This document shows positions 1 to 9,879 of a stretch of DNA of 64,000 nucleotides, one piece after another (position 1 is the first letter of the stretch; each line of letters begins with the position of its first letter). This DNA is from Oryza sativa Japonica Group. Lineage: Eukaryota > Streptophyta > Magnoliopsida > Poales > Poaceae. The notes beneath the pieces are model-generated. The model was not told the DNA's origin. It saw only the letters and a program-made list of their open reading frames with translations, and did not search any database. The position numbers and the translations under genes are program-made. Where the stretch lies: contig NC_089035.1 in NCBI RefSeq assembly GCF_034140825.1, positions 3,307,001 to 3,371,000 of the forward strand. Direction: 5' to 3'.

Positions 1-75
1 GCCATAGTTTGCGGTGGCGCCGGCGGCCAGGAGGGACACAAACACGATAACCGCGAGAGGATGGAAGGCAGCCAT
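1..75 (-). CDS. Ole e 1-like proline-rich secreted protein, copy 1 (5' end only)
   Basis: Only the first 25 codons lie in the window; the gene continues beyond the left edge. The ATG is at 75-73. The peptide begins MAAFHPLAVIVFVSLLAAGA and reaches TANYG, a signal peptide nearly identical to that of copies 2 and 4 further right. The mature Ole e 1 domain is not visible, so identity rests on the signal peptide and on the shared promoter upstream. Whether the rest is intact cannot be judged. Confidence 0.8.
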   Translation of the reverse strand, partial: MAAFHPLAVIVFVSLLAAGATANYG

Positions 76-550
76 TGCTGTGAGCTAGCTTGCTGTGTTC
101 CGTACTCGACTGAGATGTTCTGTTTTGTAGCTTTGGCTGTGTCCAAACGTAGAGATGCGTGTGGATTATATACTGTATGCCATGGACTAAACGTGGGTAC
201 ATGTAGATGGAAATTAACTGTCTTGATTTTGGATGAAGATCACATTTTATTTTTTTTTGTTATCGATTCTAAGAAATATATAATGATTAGCCCGCGTAGA
301 AATGCTAACATGTAATCATTGATCTGTAAGGCACTTTGAATAGAAGAAATCGTATGCTCATGATCTGCCAGGTGATTAGTTAAAAATTCGTAGGCGATAA
401 AGAATATTCAGGAGGAAGATATGCAGATTTGTCGGAACGTGCAGCCCTTAACGGCACTGAAATACCAGGTTCTCCACCCAGGCAGATGATTTTTGCCGAT
501 AGAGCTACAGTATTTATGTCAGTACTCTGAAAAGGAGTATGGCATGTCAT
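76..550 (-). promoter_or_regulatory. Conserved upstream block of Ole e 1 copy 1
   Basis: The minus-strand TATA box (tatataa) lies at 172-166, about 91 bp above the ATG. The block up to about 550 aligns by eye with the upstream regions of the other seven copies, including the landmarks 'gatctgtaaggcac', 'catgatctgc' and 'gcagatttgtc'. At about 495-540 it shows the uninterrupted site where copies 2 and 3 carry a CACTA-type insertion. Confidence 0.7.
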
Positions 551-556
551 TTCCTA

Positions 557-692
557 CTCCCACCGTCCCATCTAGAACGGGACGTGACATATTATAGACA
601 ATGAATGTGGATATATGCATGTCCAGATTCGTAGTACATACTAGGATATGTCATATCTAATACTAAGTTGGTTTTTTATGGGATGGAGGGAC
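557..692. mobile_element. Stowaway-like MITE
   Basis: A 136-bp element with inverted ends (ctcccaccgtccca at the left; tgggatggagggac at the right) is flanked by TA at 555-556 and 693-694. The related flank above copy 5 (about 15325-15345) reads through without it, which supports insertion at TA. Confidence 0.8.
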
Positions 693-704
693 TATGTAAA
701 ATAT

Positions 705-1765
705 AGGCAAATTTTGCTACAGGACATTGCGACTTTATGGTTTTAGCTGTAGGACACCGCGCAAAGTAACTTTTGAGAGAAGACACTATGTAAATGTAGT
801 TATTTGCCACCAAACACCACATCCATTAAATTAGTATTTTTGTGCTGACGAGCCTAGAAGGGGCCTACTTTGTTAAACATCGTGACCGAATTGCCCCTCT
901 TCCTCTTCCTCCTCCTCCTCTCCTCTTTCTTCCTTACCTCTCTTCATCTCTCTCCCTACTTTCTCTCTTCTCTCTTCTCCGGCGAAGCATACGACCCACA
1001 AGCGGCGGCGTGACCACCAGAGCCGCAGCGGCACAGGGAACCACTCCTCACGGCGCCACCCAAGCGTGAACTGCAGGTACGCCGCGAGCAGCAGCCATGC
1101 CATTGCGCGCACCACCCTGACGACGGCCTCCAACGGTATGTTCCCGGCGGCGAGGAACACCGCGATGTCGCTGAGCTCAACGTGGAGGTATGAGAATGAG
1201 CCACCGGCAGAGGGGATCTCCGTGGCGAGCAGAGGACTGGGGGCACCAGATCCAGCGCCCCCGCTGAGCTCGGACCAAGGAGAGAGGGGGCATGCAACGA
1301 CGGTGGGGGAGGGGGAGCAGCGGAGAGGGGGCAACGGAGGACGAGCGGTGCCGCCAGTCGTGAGAGTGGATGGGAGGGGGAGGAGGAGCTCGTGGTGGGG
1401 GGTGGGAGAGGAAAGTGTGATTAGGGTTAGGGTTTTAGGCACCAACGGTTTTGATGGATTTAGAATCGATCCGAGCCGTCCATCAAAATGAGTGGCTTAG
1501 ATCGATCCTGTGTCGGGCCGGCCTCCATCTCGGGCCATAGCACTGTTGGGCCACACGCTCTTTATGGGCCGGACGCGCAATAGCAGGCCGATAGGGTCCA
1601 ATGGGGCCTTTTTTTCTTTTTTTAGAACCTTTTTATTTGTAAGCAACATATTTTTTTTATGGGCTCATATCACGAAAAACTAAACCCTAATCATCTAATA
1701 TTTTTATATTTGCTATAATTTTAGTTTACCCGTTGGCCGTTGCAACGCACGGGCATCTTTTCTAA
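705..1765 (+). mobile_element. Composite inserted block ending in a Helitron-like 3' terminus
   Basis: Sequence between the copy 1 flank and the copy 2 flank has no counterpart in the other spacers. It holds a pyrimidine-rich stretch, a GC-rich stretch (about 960-1400) and a short telomere-like run near 1421. Its right end reads cccgttggccgttgcaacgc, then cacgggcatcttttCTAA at 1762-1765 followed by T. That matches a Helitron 3' end (short hairpin, CTRR, insertion before T). No matching TC 5' terminus was found, so the left boundary is set only by where homology with the other units stops. Confidence 0.45.
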
Positions 1766-2106
1766 TAAAATTTAATTTATATTAGATTTATGGTTCATCA
1801 GATATTACTAGGGTTGAATTAATATGTATGCACACCTTGTTTTTTTTTGGAAAGAGGGTACAAATGATTGACTGAAAACCACAACAAGTTTTCTTAATCG
1901 AAAATTATATCAAATTTGATTTGCAGCAAGCTAATAAAAACATAAAAAATTTACAACACAATCACACAAGAGCAACAGCAATTAAAACAGAAACACAAAA
2001 GAACCACGTATCCACCGTCCAATTATAATTCCATGCCTCCTGAATTGATGAAATGCGCAACTGTGCAAGTGTAAGTGTTACAAATGCAGGCATTTTTATA
2101 GGGTGC

Positions 2107-2675
2107 CTAGTGCTTAGGAGGGCAGATTGCCGGCCGGAAAGCGAGCAGGCCGGCAGCGTACATGACGTTATAGTAGTCATGGTCGGCCCACCGCTTGCCC
2201 TCGTCACGTAGCGGTGCTCCCTGGATGCTAGAGTTGTTGATGTTTGTGGGGTTATTGCATTCGAAGTCCAGTGAGGTCCGAAGCCGCACATAGCACGCCT
2301 TGCGTGGATCGCCCATGTAGAAGTCGGAGACTTTGGTCTCATCGAGCTCCGCGCGGAAGTAGCCGTTTTCGTCGGTGACTGTCCGACGGCACCTCACCAT
2401 GACGCGATTCTTGGCATCGTGGCAGATGACGGACACCTCCGCCTTAGGCAGCGGCTTCGCGCCTTCGAAGCTGTGTGTTCCTTTGCACGCAGCTCTAGTA
2501 GTACACCATACTCTCCACCCTCACCAGCAGCTTGTCGCTGTGGGCCGGCGGGGTATACCTGTGGCGGCAGCGGGGGCGGCGATGGCGATGGTGTGGTGTA
2601 ACCATAGTTTGCGGTGGCGCCGGCGGCCAGGAGGGACACGAACACGAGGATCGCGAGAGGATGGAAGGCAGCCAT
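2107..2675 (-). pseudogene. Ole e 1-like proline-rich protein, copy 2 (pseudogene)
   Basis: The signal peptide (from ATG 2675) and the last two thirds of the domain (ending AICPPKH at 2107) are clearly related to copy 4, but no single frame joins them. Against copy 4 there is an indel in the proline-rich linker near 2555, a stop where the conserved YCQSC reads YY-stop-SC near 2496, and a 2-bp loss at 2479-2483. The sequence is otherwise very close to copy 4, so the breaks are recent. The gene is also cut off from its TATA box by an inserted element (2749-3373). Loss of the promoter may have come first, but the order cannot be read from the sequence. Confidence 0.88.
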
Positions 2676-2748
2676 TGCTCTGAGCTAGCTTGCTGTGCTC
2701 CGTACTCGACTGAGATGTTCTGTTTTGAAGCTTTTGCTGTGTCCAAAC

Positions 2749-3373
2749 GAATTAAATTTTAAAATATACTGTTTATCCAATTTTTTTCAGGAATATTCGG
2801 GATAAATTTTTTTTTTTACAAATATACCATCAATCTCGCGCAATCGTTTTACGAAAATGACGTGGACATGACGTCACCAGCGGTATCGCGTGACGAAAGC
2901 GCGAGACCGTGCGGTATCACGCGGCAGTGGCGCGAGACCGCGCGGTCTCGCGGAAGCAAAGAGCGAGTCCGCTCGGTATCGCTTGTTCAAGCAGCAACAC
3001 CGGCATGGCAGTCCCGGCCGTCAATGGTTAATTACCTAATTAACTATTAACTAATAATAATTAGTAATTAATTATCCTGATTAGTGATTAATTAATTGCT
3101 AATCAGGATAATTAATCAACAGGCATGTCAGTGCGGTATCGCTATTTCAATCAGCGAGACCCTTTGGTTCCACGAGACCGTGCGGTCTCGCGCAGTTGTT
3201 GCGCGAGACTGTGCGCTCTCGCGCTTTCATCGCGCGATACCGTCCGTGATATTACGTCCGTGTCATTTTCGCGTAACGATTACGCGAGATCGACGGTATA
3301 TTTCTGTAAAAAAGTTTGCATCTCAACTATTCTTTAAAAAAAATGAGGAACAATATATTTTTAAATTTAATTC
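2749..3373. mobile_element. Foldback (long-TIR) element, Mutator-like, in the copy 2 promoter
   Basis: Two imperfect inverted arms of about 250-300 bp meet in an AT-rich centre near 3050-3110. The tips are gaattaaattt at the left and its complement at the right. The inner arms are CpG-rich, with repeated 'gcgagaccg' and 'gcggtatcgcg'. The sequence tgtccaaac stands on both sides (2740-2748 and 3375-3383), a 9-10 bp target duplication typical of Mutator-like elements. No transposase is present, so it is non-autonomous. Confidence 0.75.
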
Positions 3374-3383
3374 ATGTCCAAAC

Positions 3384-3770
3384 GTAGAGAGGCGTGTGGG
3401 TTATATACTGCATGGCATGGACTAAACGTGCGGACATGTTAAATTAAGCTTGATTTTGGATTAAGATCACAGTTTATTTTTGTTATTCGATTCTGACAAT
3501 ATATAATATAATGATTAGCCCGGCGGAAGAAATGATAACATGTAACGATTGATCTGTAAGGCACTTTTAAGAGAAGAAATCACATGCTCATGATCTGCTT
3601 GGTGATTAATTAAGAATTTGTAGACTATAAAGAATATTCAGGATGAAGATATATATATCTATATATATCTATATATATATATATATATGCAGATTTGTCA
3701 GAACGTGCTGCCCGTGTATGTCCCTAACGGCACTGCAATACCATGTTGAGCAGATGATTTTTTTGCCTAT
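3384..3770 (-). promoter_or_regulatory. Displaced promoter block of Ole e 1 copy 2
   Basis: A TATA box (minus, 3407-3401) and the conserved upstream block of the family lie here, now about 726 bp from the copy 2 ATG because of the foldback insertion. Without the insertion the spacing would be about 100 bp, as in the other copies. Confidence 0.65.
3648..3688. repeat. AT-rich microsatellite
   Basis: Runs of (AT)n broken by 'atct' form a simple repeat inside the conserved upstream block. The same position above copy 3 (about 6100) has only 'gatatatatgc', so the repeat expanded in this unit. Confidence 0.85.
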
Positions 3771-3778
3771 AGGGCTAC

Positions 3779-4170
3779 CACTACTAAGAAAGAGATTTTT
3801 GCACATGGGCCAAAAGAGATTTTCGCGTACGGTTGGACAGCCCGCTCGCACTAAAAGATCTACGAAAATAGCTATTTTTTTGTCTGGGAGTTTGAGAGAA
3901 AGTGAGAGAGTAGTATATGGAGGAGAGGAGGTGAGAGAGAGATGATAAGGATGACATGAAAAAAAAATTGAAGTGCTAGGAGGGAAAAGAGGAGGTAACT
4001 CAAACTTCTGGGCGAACATTTAAGATGGCTGCCTGCGAAAATATATTTTCCTGTGCACCTGCTTAATAGGGTCGTCTGCGAAAATGTAAGTCGATTTTCG
4101 TAGACATGGATACTTATTGTCCGTCTGCAATATATTGAGGTGCTCATCCAGAAAAATTATTTTTATAGTG
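3779..4170. mobile_element. Non-autonomous CACTA-type element
   Basis: The block begins CACTACTAAGAAAG and ends with the complement of CACTATAAAAATAATTTTTC. It is absent from the same position above copies 1, 5 and 6. Internally it has sub-repeats containing 'tctgcgaaaat' and no coding capacity. No clear 3-bp target duplication was seen. Confidence 0.6.
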
Positions 4171-5187
4171 ATTATTTATGTCAGTAGCTACATTATTCTC
4201 CATACATATAGGTTTTGCTATTTTTCGATATGTTGTTCATATGATTTTGCATCAAGATTCGTGTTTACGTAGTTCTAACTTGCAATTACACTTATTTATG
4301 CAGTACGTTTCATGTAGTTTTAAAGTACCATGACGTCTTTTTTCTTAGGGCCTGGAACTAACAGAAAGAAAACGAGTGTATTTTTCTCATTGTTTGTAGA
4401 AAGGAGTTGCATAGGCGCTATGTCAGCTAAAATTGGAAACAACACCACCGAGAAACTTCGTTTGCACTTGTTTTGAAAGTTGGAGGATGCGTGGGACGAT
4501 TTTGTAATTCGGTGATAAGATGAGGGACCTCCACTGTACTTTTTCCACATCGAAATTACAGATTTTGTATGGGCCTCAGACATCTGGCCCAACAAGGGTC
4601 CGACTCTTTCGCCAATTTTCGAAATTACGTACGTACTCAAAATTCAAATTACGACTCATTCGCTAAGGGTATCTGACTAAGCAAATTACGTAAGTACTCA
4701 AAATTCAAAATTTAAGGTATAGTTAAAATTGGTTTTCCAAAATATTTAGTGCTTTTTACTTTGTCCTATATATTACGATGCTTGTACCACAAAAGCCATA
4801 ATTATAAAAAAATTACATCCAAATCTCAGTTCAACGGTATTATTTTTATCACGTAAAATTTAATTTATATTAGATTTATGGTTCGTGAGTTATTACTAGG
4901 GTTGAATCAAAATGTATGCACACCTTGTATTTTTTTCGAAAGAGGGTACAAATGATTAACTGAAAATCACATCAAGTTTTCTTAATCAAAAATTACATCA
5001 AGTTTGAGTTGCAGAAAACTAATAAAATCATAAAAAAATTACAACACAATCACACAAGAGCAACAGCAATTAAAACAGAAACACAAAAGAACCACGTATC
5101 CACCATCAAACTAGTTTCTCCCAAATTGATGAAACACGCAAGTGTGCAAGTGCAAGTGTCATAAATGTAGGCACATTCATAGGGAGC
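4171..5187. other. Spacer between copies 2 and 3
   Basis: No gene is seen. The sequence aligns with the spacer right of copy 3 (about 6640-7980), showing that both were carried in the same duplicated unit. The part from about 4855 is the conserved 3' flank of the Ole e 1 genes and probably includes the 3' untranslated region and polyadenylation site, which cannot be pinpointed. Confidence 0.55.
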
Positions 5188-5757
5188 CTAGTGCTTAGGA
5201 GGGCAGATCGCCGGCCGGAAAGCGAGCGGGCCGGTGGCGTACATAATGTTATAGTAGCCATGGTCGGCCCACCGCTTGCCCTCGTCACGGAGCGGCGCAC
5301 CCTCGATGCTAGAGTAGTTGATGTTTGTGGGGTTATTGCATTCGATGTCCGGCGACGCCCGAAGCCGCACATAGCACGCCTTGCGTGGATCGCCCATGTA
5401 GAAGTCGGTGACTTTGGTCTCATCGAGCTCCGCAAGGAAGTAGCCGTTATCGTTGGAGACGGCCTGACGACACCTCACCATGGCACGATTCTTGGCGTCG
5501 TGGCAGATGATAGACACTTCCGCCTTAGGCAGCGGCTTCGCGCCTTCGAGGCTGTGTGTGTTCCTTTGCGCGCAGCTCTGGCAGTACACCATACCCTCCA
5601 CCTTCACCAGCAGCTTGTCGCTGTGGGCCGGCGGGGTGTACTGCTGTGGCGGAGGTGGTGGCGGCGATGGTGATGGTGTGGTGTAGCCATAGTTTGCTGT
5701 GGCGCCGGCGGCCATGAGGGACGCGAACAGGATCGCGAGAGGAAGGAAGTCAGCCAT
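5188..5757 (-). CDS. Ole e 1-like proline-rich secreted protein, copy 3
   Basis: This is a 189-residue, single-exon protein. Residues 1-21 form a signal peptide (MADFLPLAILFASLMAAGAT-A). Residues 26-46 form a short proline-rich linker with an SPPPPPP run. From about residue 49 an Ole e 1 domain carries the hallmark G-x-V-Y-C-x-x-C (Cys59, Cys62), followed by further cysteines in ICHD, VRC, KACY, ECNN and AICPP. The family comprises secreted cell-wall or extracellular proteins expressed in pollen, pistil or roots, and its biochemical role is mostly unknown. An in-frame ATG lies four codons upstream (5769); I chose 5757 because all paralogues begin at this point and the TATA box is at 5849-5843. 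Confidence 0.88.
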   Translation of the reverse strand: MADFLPLAILFASLMAAGATANYGYTTPSPSPPPPPPQQYTPPAHSDKLLVKVEGMVYCQSCAQRNTHSLEGAKPLPKAEVSIICHDAKNRAMVRCRQAVSNDNGYFLAELDETKVTDFYMGDPRKACYVRLRASPDIECNNPTNINYSSIEGAPLRDEGKRWADHGYYNIMYATGPLAFRPAICPPKH

Positions 5758-6196
5758 TGCTCTGAGCACAGCTCCGTACTCGACTGATGAGATGTTTTGT
5801 TTTGAAGCTTTGGCTGTGTCGAAACGTAGAGAAGCGTGTGGGTTATATACTGCATGCCATAGACTAAATGTGCGGACATGTAGATGGAAATTAAACTTGA
5901 TTTTGGATTAAGATCACAGTTTATTTTTTGTTATTCGATTCTGACAATATATGATGATTTGCCCGGCGAAAGAAATGATAACATGTAACGATTGATCTGT
6001 AAGGCACTTTTAAGAGAAGAAATGACATGCTCATGATCTGCTTGGTGATTAGTTTTGAATTTGTAGACTATAATTCTATAAAGAATATTCAGGATGAAGA
6101 TATATATGCAGATTTGTCAGAACGTGCTGCTCGTGTCTGTCCCTAACGACACTGCAATACCATGTTGGGCAGATGATTTTTTGCCAATAGGGCTAC
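5758..6196 (-). promoter_or_regulatory. Conserved upstream block of Ole e 1 copy 3
   Basis: The minus-strand TATA box (5849-5843) sits 86 bp above the ATG. The shared block continues to about 6196, where a CACTA-type element interrupts it. Confidence 0.7.
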
Positions 6197-6637
6197 CACT
6201 AGGACAAAAGTGATTTTTCTCATGGCTCAAGAGAAATTTTCGCGTACGGTAGGACAACCCACACGTACTAAAATGTCTACGAAAATAGCTATTTTTGTGT
6301 ACGGGAGTTTGAGAGAGTGAGAGAGTAGTATGTGGAGAAGAGGAGGTGAGAGAGAGAAGAGAAGATGAGGATGGCTTGAAAAAAAATAGAAGTGCTATGA
6401 GGGAAAAGAGGAGATAATTTAAACTACTGGGCGGACGTTTAAGATGGCCGTCTGCGAAAATATATTTTTCCCGTTTGGCCTCTTAAGATGTCCATCTAGA
6501 AAAATAACCTTATTTTTTTTTGCGGCTGCTTAACAGGATCGTCTGTAAAAATGTGAGTCGATTTTTACAGACACAGATACTTGGTCCACCTGCAATCTAT
6601 TGATGTGGTCGTCCAGGAAAATTATTTTTAAGTAGTG
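6197..6637. mobile_element. Non-autonomous CACTA-type element (second copy)
   Basis: It begins CACTAGGACAAAAG, ends AAGTAGTG, and is homologous over its length to 3779-4170 at the matching place in the neighbouring unit. The two copies therefore came from one insertion that was later duplicated with the unit. It is somewhat longer, having an extra internal segment around 6470-6530. Confidence 0.6.
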
Positions 6638-6983
6638 ATTATTTATGTTGGTAGCTATATTATTCTCCATACAGATAGGTTTTGCTATTTTACTTGTGAC
6701 AGGTTTTGGGGCTTCTTTTTTTATATTTTGTTTATAGGATTTTGCATTAAGATTCGTGTTTATGTAATTCTAACTTGCAATTACACTCATTTATTTAATA
6801 CGTTTCATGTAGTATTAAAGTACCATGACGTCTTTTTTCTTTGGGCCTGAAACTGAACGAAAGAAAATGGATGTATTTTTCTCATTCTTTGTAGAAAGGA
6901 GCCATATAAACGCTATGTCAGCTAAAATTGGGAAGCTGAGGAATTTTGTTTGCACTTGTTTTGAATGTTGGAAGATGCATTGT
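6638..6983. other. Spacer right of copy 3, shared with unit 2
   Basis: This non-coding AT-rich stretch is homologous to about 4171-4490, and no gene is seen. Confidence 0.5.
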
Positions 6984-7300
6984 GGCTGTGCTTAGTTCCC
7001 TTCAAACTTCCAAATATTCCGTCACATCAAATATTTGGACACATGGATAAAAAAAATACCAATTGTACAGTTTCCATGTAAATTGTGAGACGAATCTTTT
7101 GAGCCTAATTACGCCATGATTTGATAATATGGTGCTACAATAAACATTTGATAATGACGGATTAATTAGATTTAATAAATTCGTTTCGTAGCTTACAGGC
7201 GGAATCTGTAATTTGTTTTGTTATTAGTCTACGTTTAATACTTCAAATATATGTGTCCGTATACTTTAAAAAAGTTTTGGCTGTGGAACTAAACATGGCC
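6984..7300. mobile_element. Short inverted-repeat MITE with GGCC-TTTAGTTCC ends
   Basis: The left end ggctgtgcttagttcc and the right end ggaactaaacatggcc are inverted copies. The equivalent spacer of the neighbouring unit (around 4490) lacks the block, which confirms insertion. The internal 'gtgagacgaatcttttgagc' marks a MITE type that is very common in rice. Confidence 0.75.
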
Positions 7301-7983
7301 TGTCTCTGGTTTTCGATCGAGGGATGATTTTCTAATTCGGTGATAAGATGAGGGATCTTCGCAGTACTTTTTCCACATCAAAATTACAGATTTTGTATGG
7401 GCCTCAGACATCTGGCCCAACAAGGGTCCGACTCATTCTTCAATTTTCGAAAATACGTAACCTCTGGTATCTGACTAAGCAAATTATGTACGTACTCAAA
7501 ATTCTAAACTTACAGTATAGTTAAATTTAGCACGGTTTTCCAAATAGTAAGTGATTTTTAATTTGTCCTATATATTTCGATGTTTGTAACAACAAAGACT
7601 AATTATAGAAAATTACATTCAAATCTCAGTTCAACGGTATTAATTTTATCAAATAAAATTTAATTTATATTAGATTTATTGGTCGTGAGATATTACCAGG
7701 GTTGAATTAATATTTATGCATACCTTGTATTTTTTTTGGAAAAGAGGGTACAAATGGTTGACTGAAAACCACAACAAGTTTTCTTAATCGAAAATTACAT
7801 CAAGTTTGATTTGCAGCAAACTAATAAAATCATAAAAAAATTACAACACAAGCACACAAGGGCAACAACAATTAAAAAATAGAAACACAAAAGAACCACG
7901 TATCCACCGTCCAATTAGAACTCCATGCCTTCCAAATTGATGAAACTGTAAGTGTCGCAAATGCAGGCACATTCATAGGGAGC
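7301..7983. other. Spacer left of copy 4
   Basis: Homologous to about 4495-5187, this holds the conserved 3' flank of copy 4. No additional gene is seen. Confidence 0.5.
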
Positions 7984-8559
7984 CTAGCCCTTAGGAGGGC
8001 AGATCGCCGGCCGGAAAGCGAGTGGGCCGGTGGCGTACATGACGTTATAGTAGTCATGGTCAGCCCACCGCTTGCCCTCGTCATGGAGCGGCGCACCCTC
8101 AATGCTAGAGTAGTTGATGTTTGTGGGGTTGTTGCATTCGAAGTCCGGCGAGGCCCGAAGCCGCACATAGCACGCCTTGCGCGGATCGCCCATGTAGAAG
8201 TCGGAGACTTTGGTCTCATCGAGCTCCGCGCGGAAGTAGCCGTTATCATCGGTGACGGCCCGACGGCACCTCACCATGACACGATTCTTGGCGTCATGGC
8301 AGATGACGGACACCTCCGCCTTAGGCAGCGGCTTCGCGCCTTCGAGGCTGTGTGTGTTCCTTTGCGCGCAGCTCTGGCAGTACACCATACCCTCCACCCT
8401 TACCAGCAGCTTGTCGCTGTGGGCCGGCGGGGTGTACTGCTGCTGTGGCGGCGGCGGGGGCGGCGATGGCGATGGTGTGGTGTAGCCATAGTTTGCGGTT
8501 GCACCGGCGGCCAGGAGGGACACGAACACGATGATCGCGAGAGGATGGAAGGCAGCCAT
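7984..8559 (-). CDS. Ole e 1-like proline-rich secreted protein, copy 4
   Basis: This is a 191-residue single-exon protein with signal peptide MAAFHPLAIIVFVSLLAAGA, the linker YTTPSPSPPPPPPQQQ and an Ole e 1 domain with VYCQSC. It is the closest intact relative of copies 1 and 2. The open frame extends upstream to an ATG at 8694, which would add 45 residues. That ATG lies upstream of the TATA box (8664-8658), so it should not be in the mRNA; 8559 matches the start of every paralogue. The C-terminus is CPPKG instead of the CPPKH seen in the others. Confidence 0.9.
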   Translation of the reverse strand: MAAFHPLAIIVFVSLLAAGATANYGYTTPSPSPPPPPPQQQYTPPAHSDKLLVRVEGMVYCQSCAQRNTHSLEGAKPLPKAEVSVICHDAKNRVMVRCRRAVTDDNGYFRAELDETKVSDFYMGDPRKACYVRLRASPDFECNNPTNINYSSIEGAPLHDEGKRWADHDYYNVMYATGPLAFRPAICPPKG

Positions 8560-8985
8560 TGCTCTGAGCCTCTGAGCTAGCTTGCTGTGCTCCGTGGTCG
8601 ACTGAGATATTCTGTTTTGAAGCTTTGGCTGTGCCGAAACGTAGAGAGGCATGTGGGTTATATACTGCATACCATGGACTAAATGTGCGGACATGTAGAT
8701 GGAAATTAATTGTGCTGATTTTGGATTAACAGATCAAACTTTATTTATTGTTAGTCGATTTTGACAATATATATAATGATTAGCCTGGCGAAATAAATGA
8801 TCTGTAACGATTGATCTGTAAGGCACTTTTAAGAGAAGAAATCACATGCTCATGATCTGCTTGGTGATTAGTTAAGAATTTGTAGACTACCGAAAATATT
8901 CAGGATGAAGATATATATTGAGATTTGTCAGAACGTGCTGCCCGTGTCTGTCCTTAACGGCACTGCAATACCAGGTTGTCTACAC
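8560..8985 (-). promoter_or_regulatory. Conserved upstream block of Ole e 1 copy 4
   Basis: The minus-strand TATA box is at 8664-8658, 99 bp above the ATG. At about 8985-9020, where copies 2 and 3 have the CACTA element, this copy has a short altered junction (gatgatatatatggagatta), consistent with loss of the element or of part of the flank. Confidence 0.65.
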
Positions 8986-9289
8986 AAGCAGATGATATAT
9001 ATGGAGATTATTTAGTAGCTACATTATTCTCCATAAAGACAGGTTTGCTATTTTACTTGCGATAGATTTTTGGGCTTCTATCTTTTTATACTTTGTCCAT
9101 AAGATTTTGCGTCAAGATTTGATTTTGCGTCAAGATTTGTGTTTATGTAGTTCTAACTTGCAGTTAGACTCATTTATATAGTATGTTTCATGTAGTATTC
9201 AAGTACCATGGCGTCTTTTTTCTTTGGGTCTGAAACTGACAGAAAGAAAACAGGTGCATTTTTCTCACTGTTTGTAGAAACAAGAGCTT

Positions 9290-9529
9290 TACAGCCAAAT
9301 TACTGGATCCAAAGCAAGTCTGCTTTTTACATGCAGCGGATCGATCTAGCCAACACCACATGATGCACGGCGCTATCACCCTTGTCACCGTGAGGCTGAT
9401 GCATCTACTAGCAAGGAGCCCAAGGCCACCGGATCTAGTGACCTCGGCCTCTGCGCGCAACAGATCCGAGTAGCTGGAGGTGAAGATACAAGCCACTCCT
9501 GCTACCGTCCTCTTTGATCATCTTCGTCT
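9290..9529. repeat. Spacer repeat shared by units 4-6 (left part)
   Basis: The sequence from 'gccaaattactggatc' through the segment with 'caccggatct' and 'caagccactcc' recurs near 17850-18070 and, shorter, near 15425-15600. It is non-coding, carried in the duplicated unit, and of unknown origin. Confidence 0.55.
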
Positions 9530-9874
9530 TGTTGAGTTGTTTCGCGGAGGCCCATCGTCGGGAGGCTTGGGCCGGAGCGTGGCGGAGACTGAAGCTGACC
9601 CATTGGGCCGTGCACCTGGGGACGCCTGGAGGTGCGGGGGCGGAGCCCCCGCGAAACGGATCGTCATCCATTTTAGGGTTCCACCATATATATACCTCAT
9701 GTAAGCCGCCGTGCGGCGTTGTAACCTCTCCCCAGATATAGTGAAGATATTTTGCTGGCTAGCGTCCGTGGTTTTTTCTCTCCTACTTTGGAAGGGTTTT
9801 CCACGTTAAAATCTCGTGTCTTCTGTGATTGATCTATTGTTCTTTATCGTTTGTTTGCCTATCGTTTCCTAATA
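9530..9874. mobile_element. Solo LTR (fossil LTR retrotransposon)
   Basis: A 345-bp block starts TGTTGAG, ends CCTAATA, and is flanked by a 5-bp direct repeat cgtct (9525-9529 and 9875-9879). It holds a TATA-like stretch (about 9689) and the U5-like text 'ggaagggttttccacg'. The matching sequence in unit 5 (about 15605) is uninterrupted. A single LTR without internal region indicates LTR-LTR recombination. The 'TGTTGAG' start hints at a Copia-type family, which is not certain. Divergence of the ends suggests it is not very young. Confidence 0.6.
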
Positions 9875-9879
9875 CGTCT

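Noticed and set aside
1418-1438. Telomere-like ttagggttaggg
   Set aside because: Only two units within an inserted block; too short to be an interstitial telomere.
873-1445. 190-codon minus-strand open frame in the composite insert
   Set aside because: Low-complexity GC-rich composition, overlapping frames on both strands, a poly-Glu end from a pyrimidine tract and no domain; typical of open frames inside rice elements.
7984-8694. Longer start for Ole e 1 copy 4 (236 residues)
   Set aside because: The extra ATG lies upstream of the TATA box and would bury the signal peptide; no paralogue shares it.
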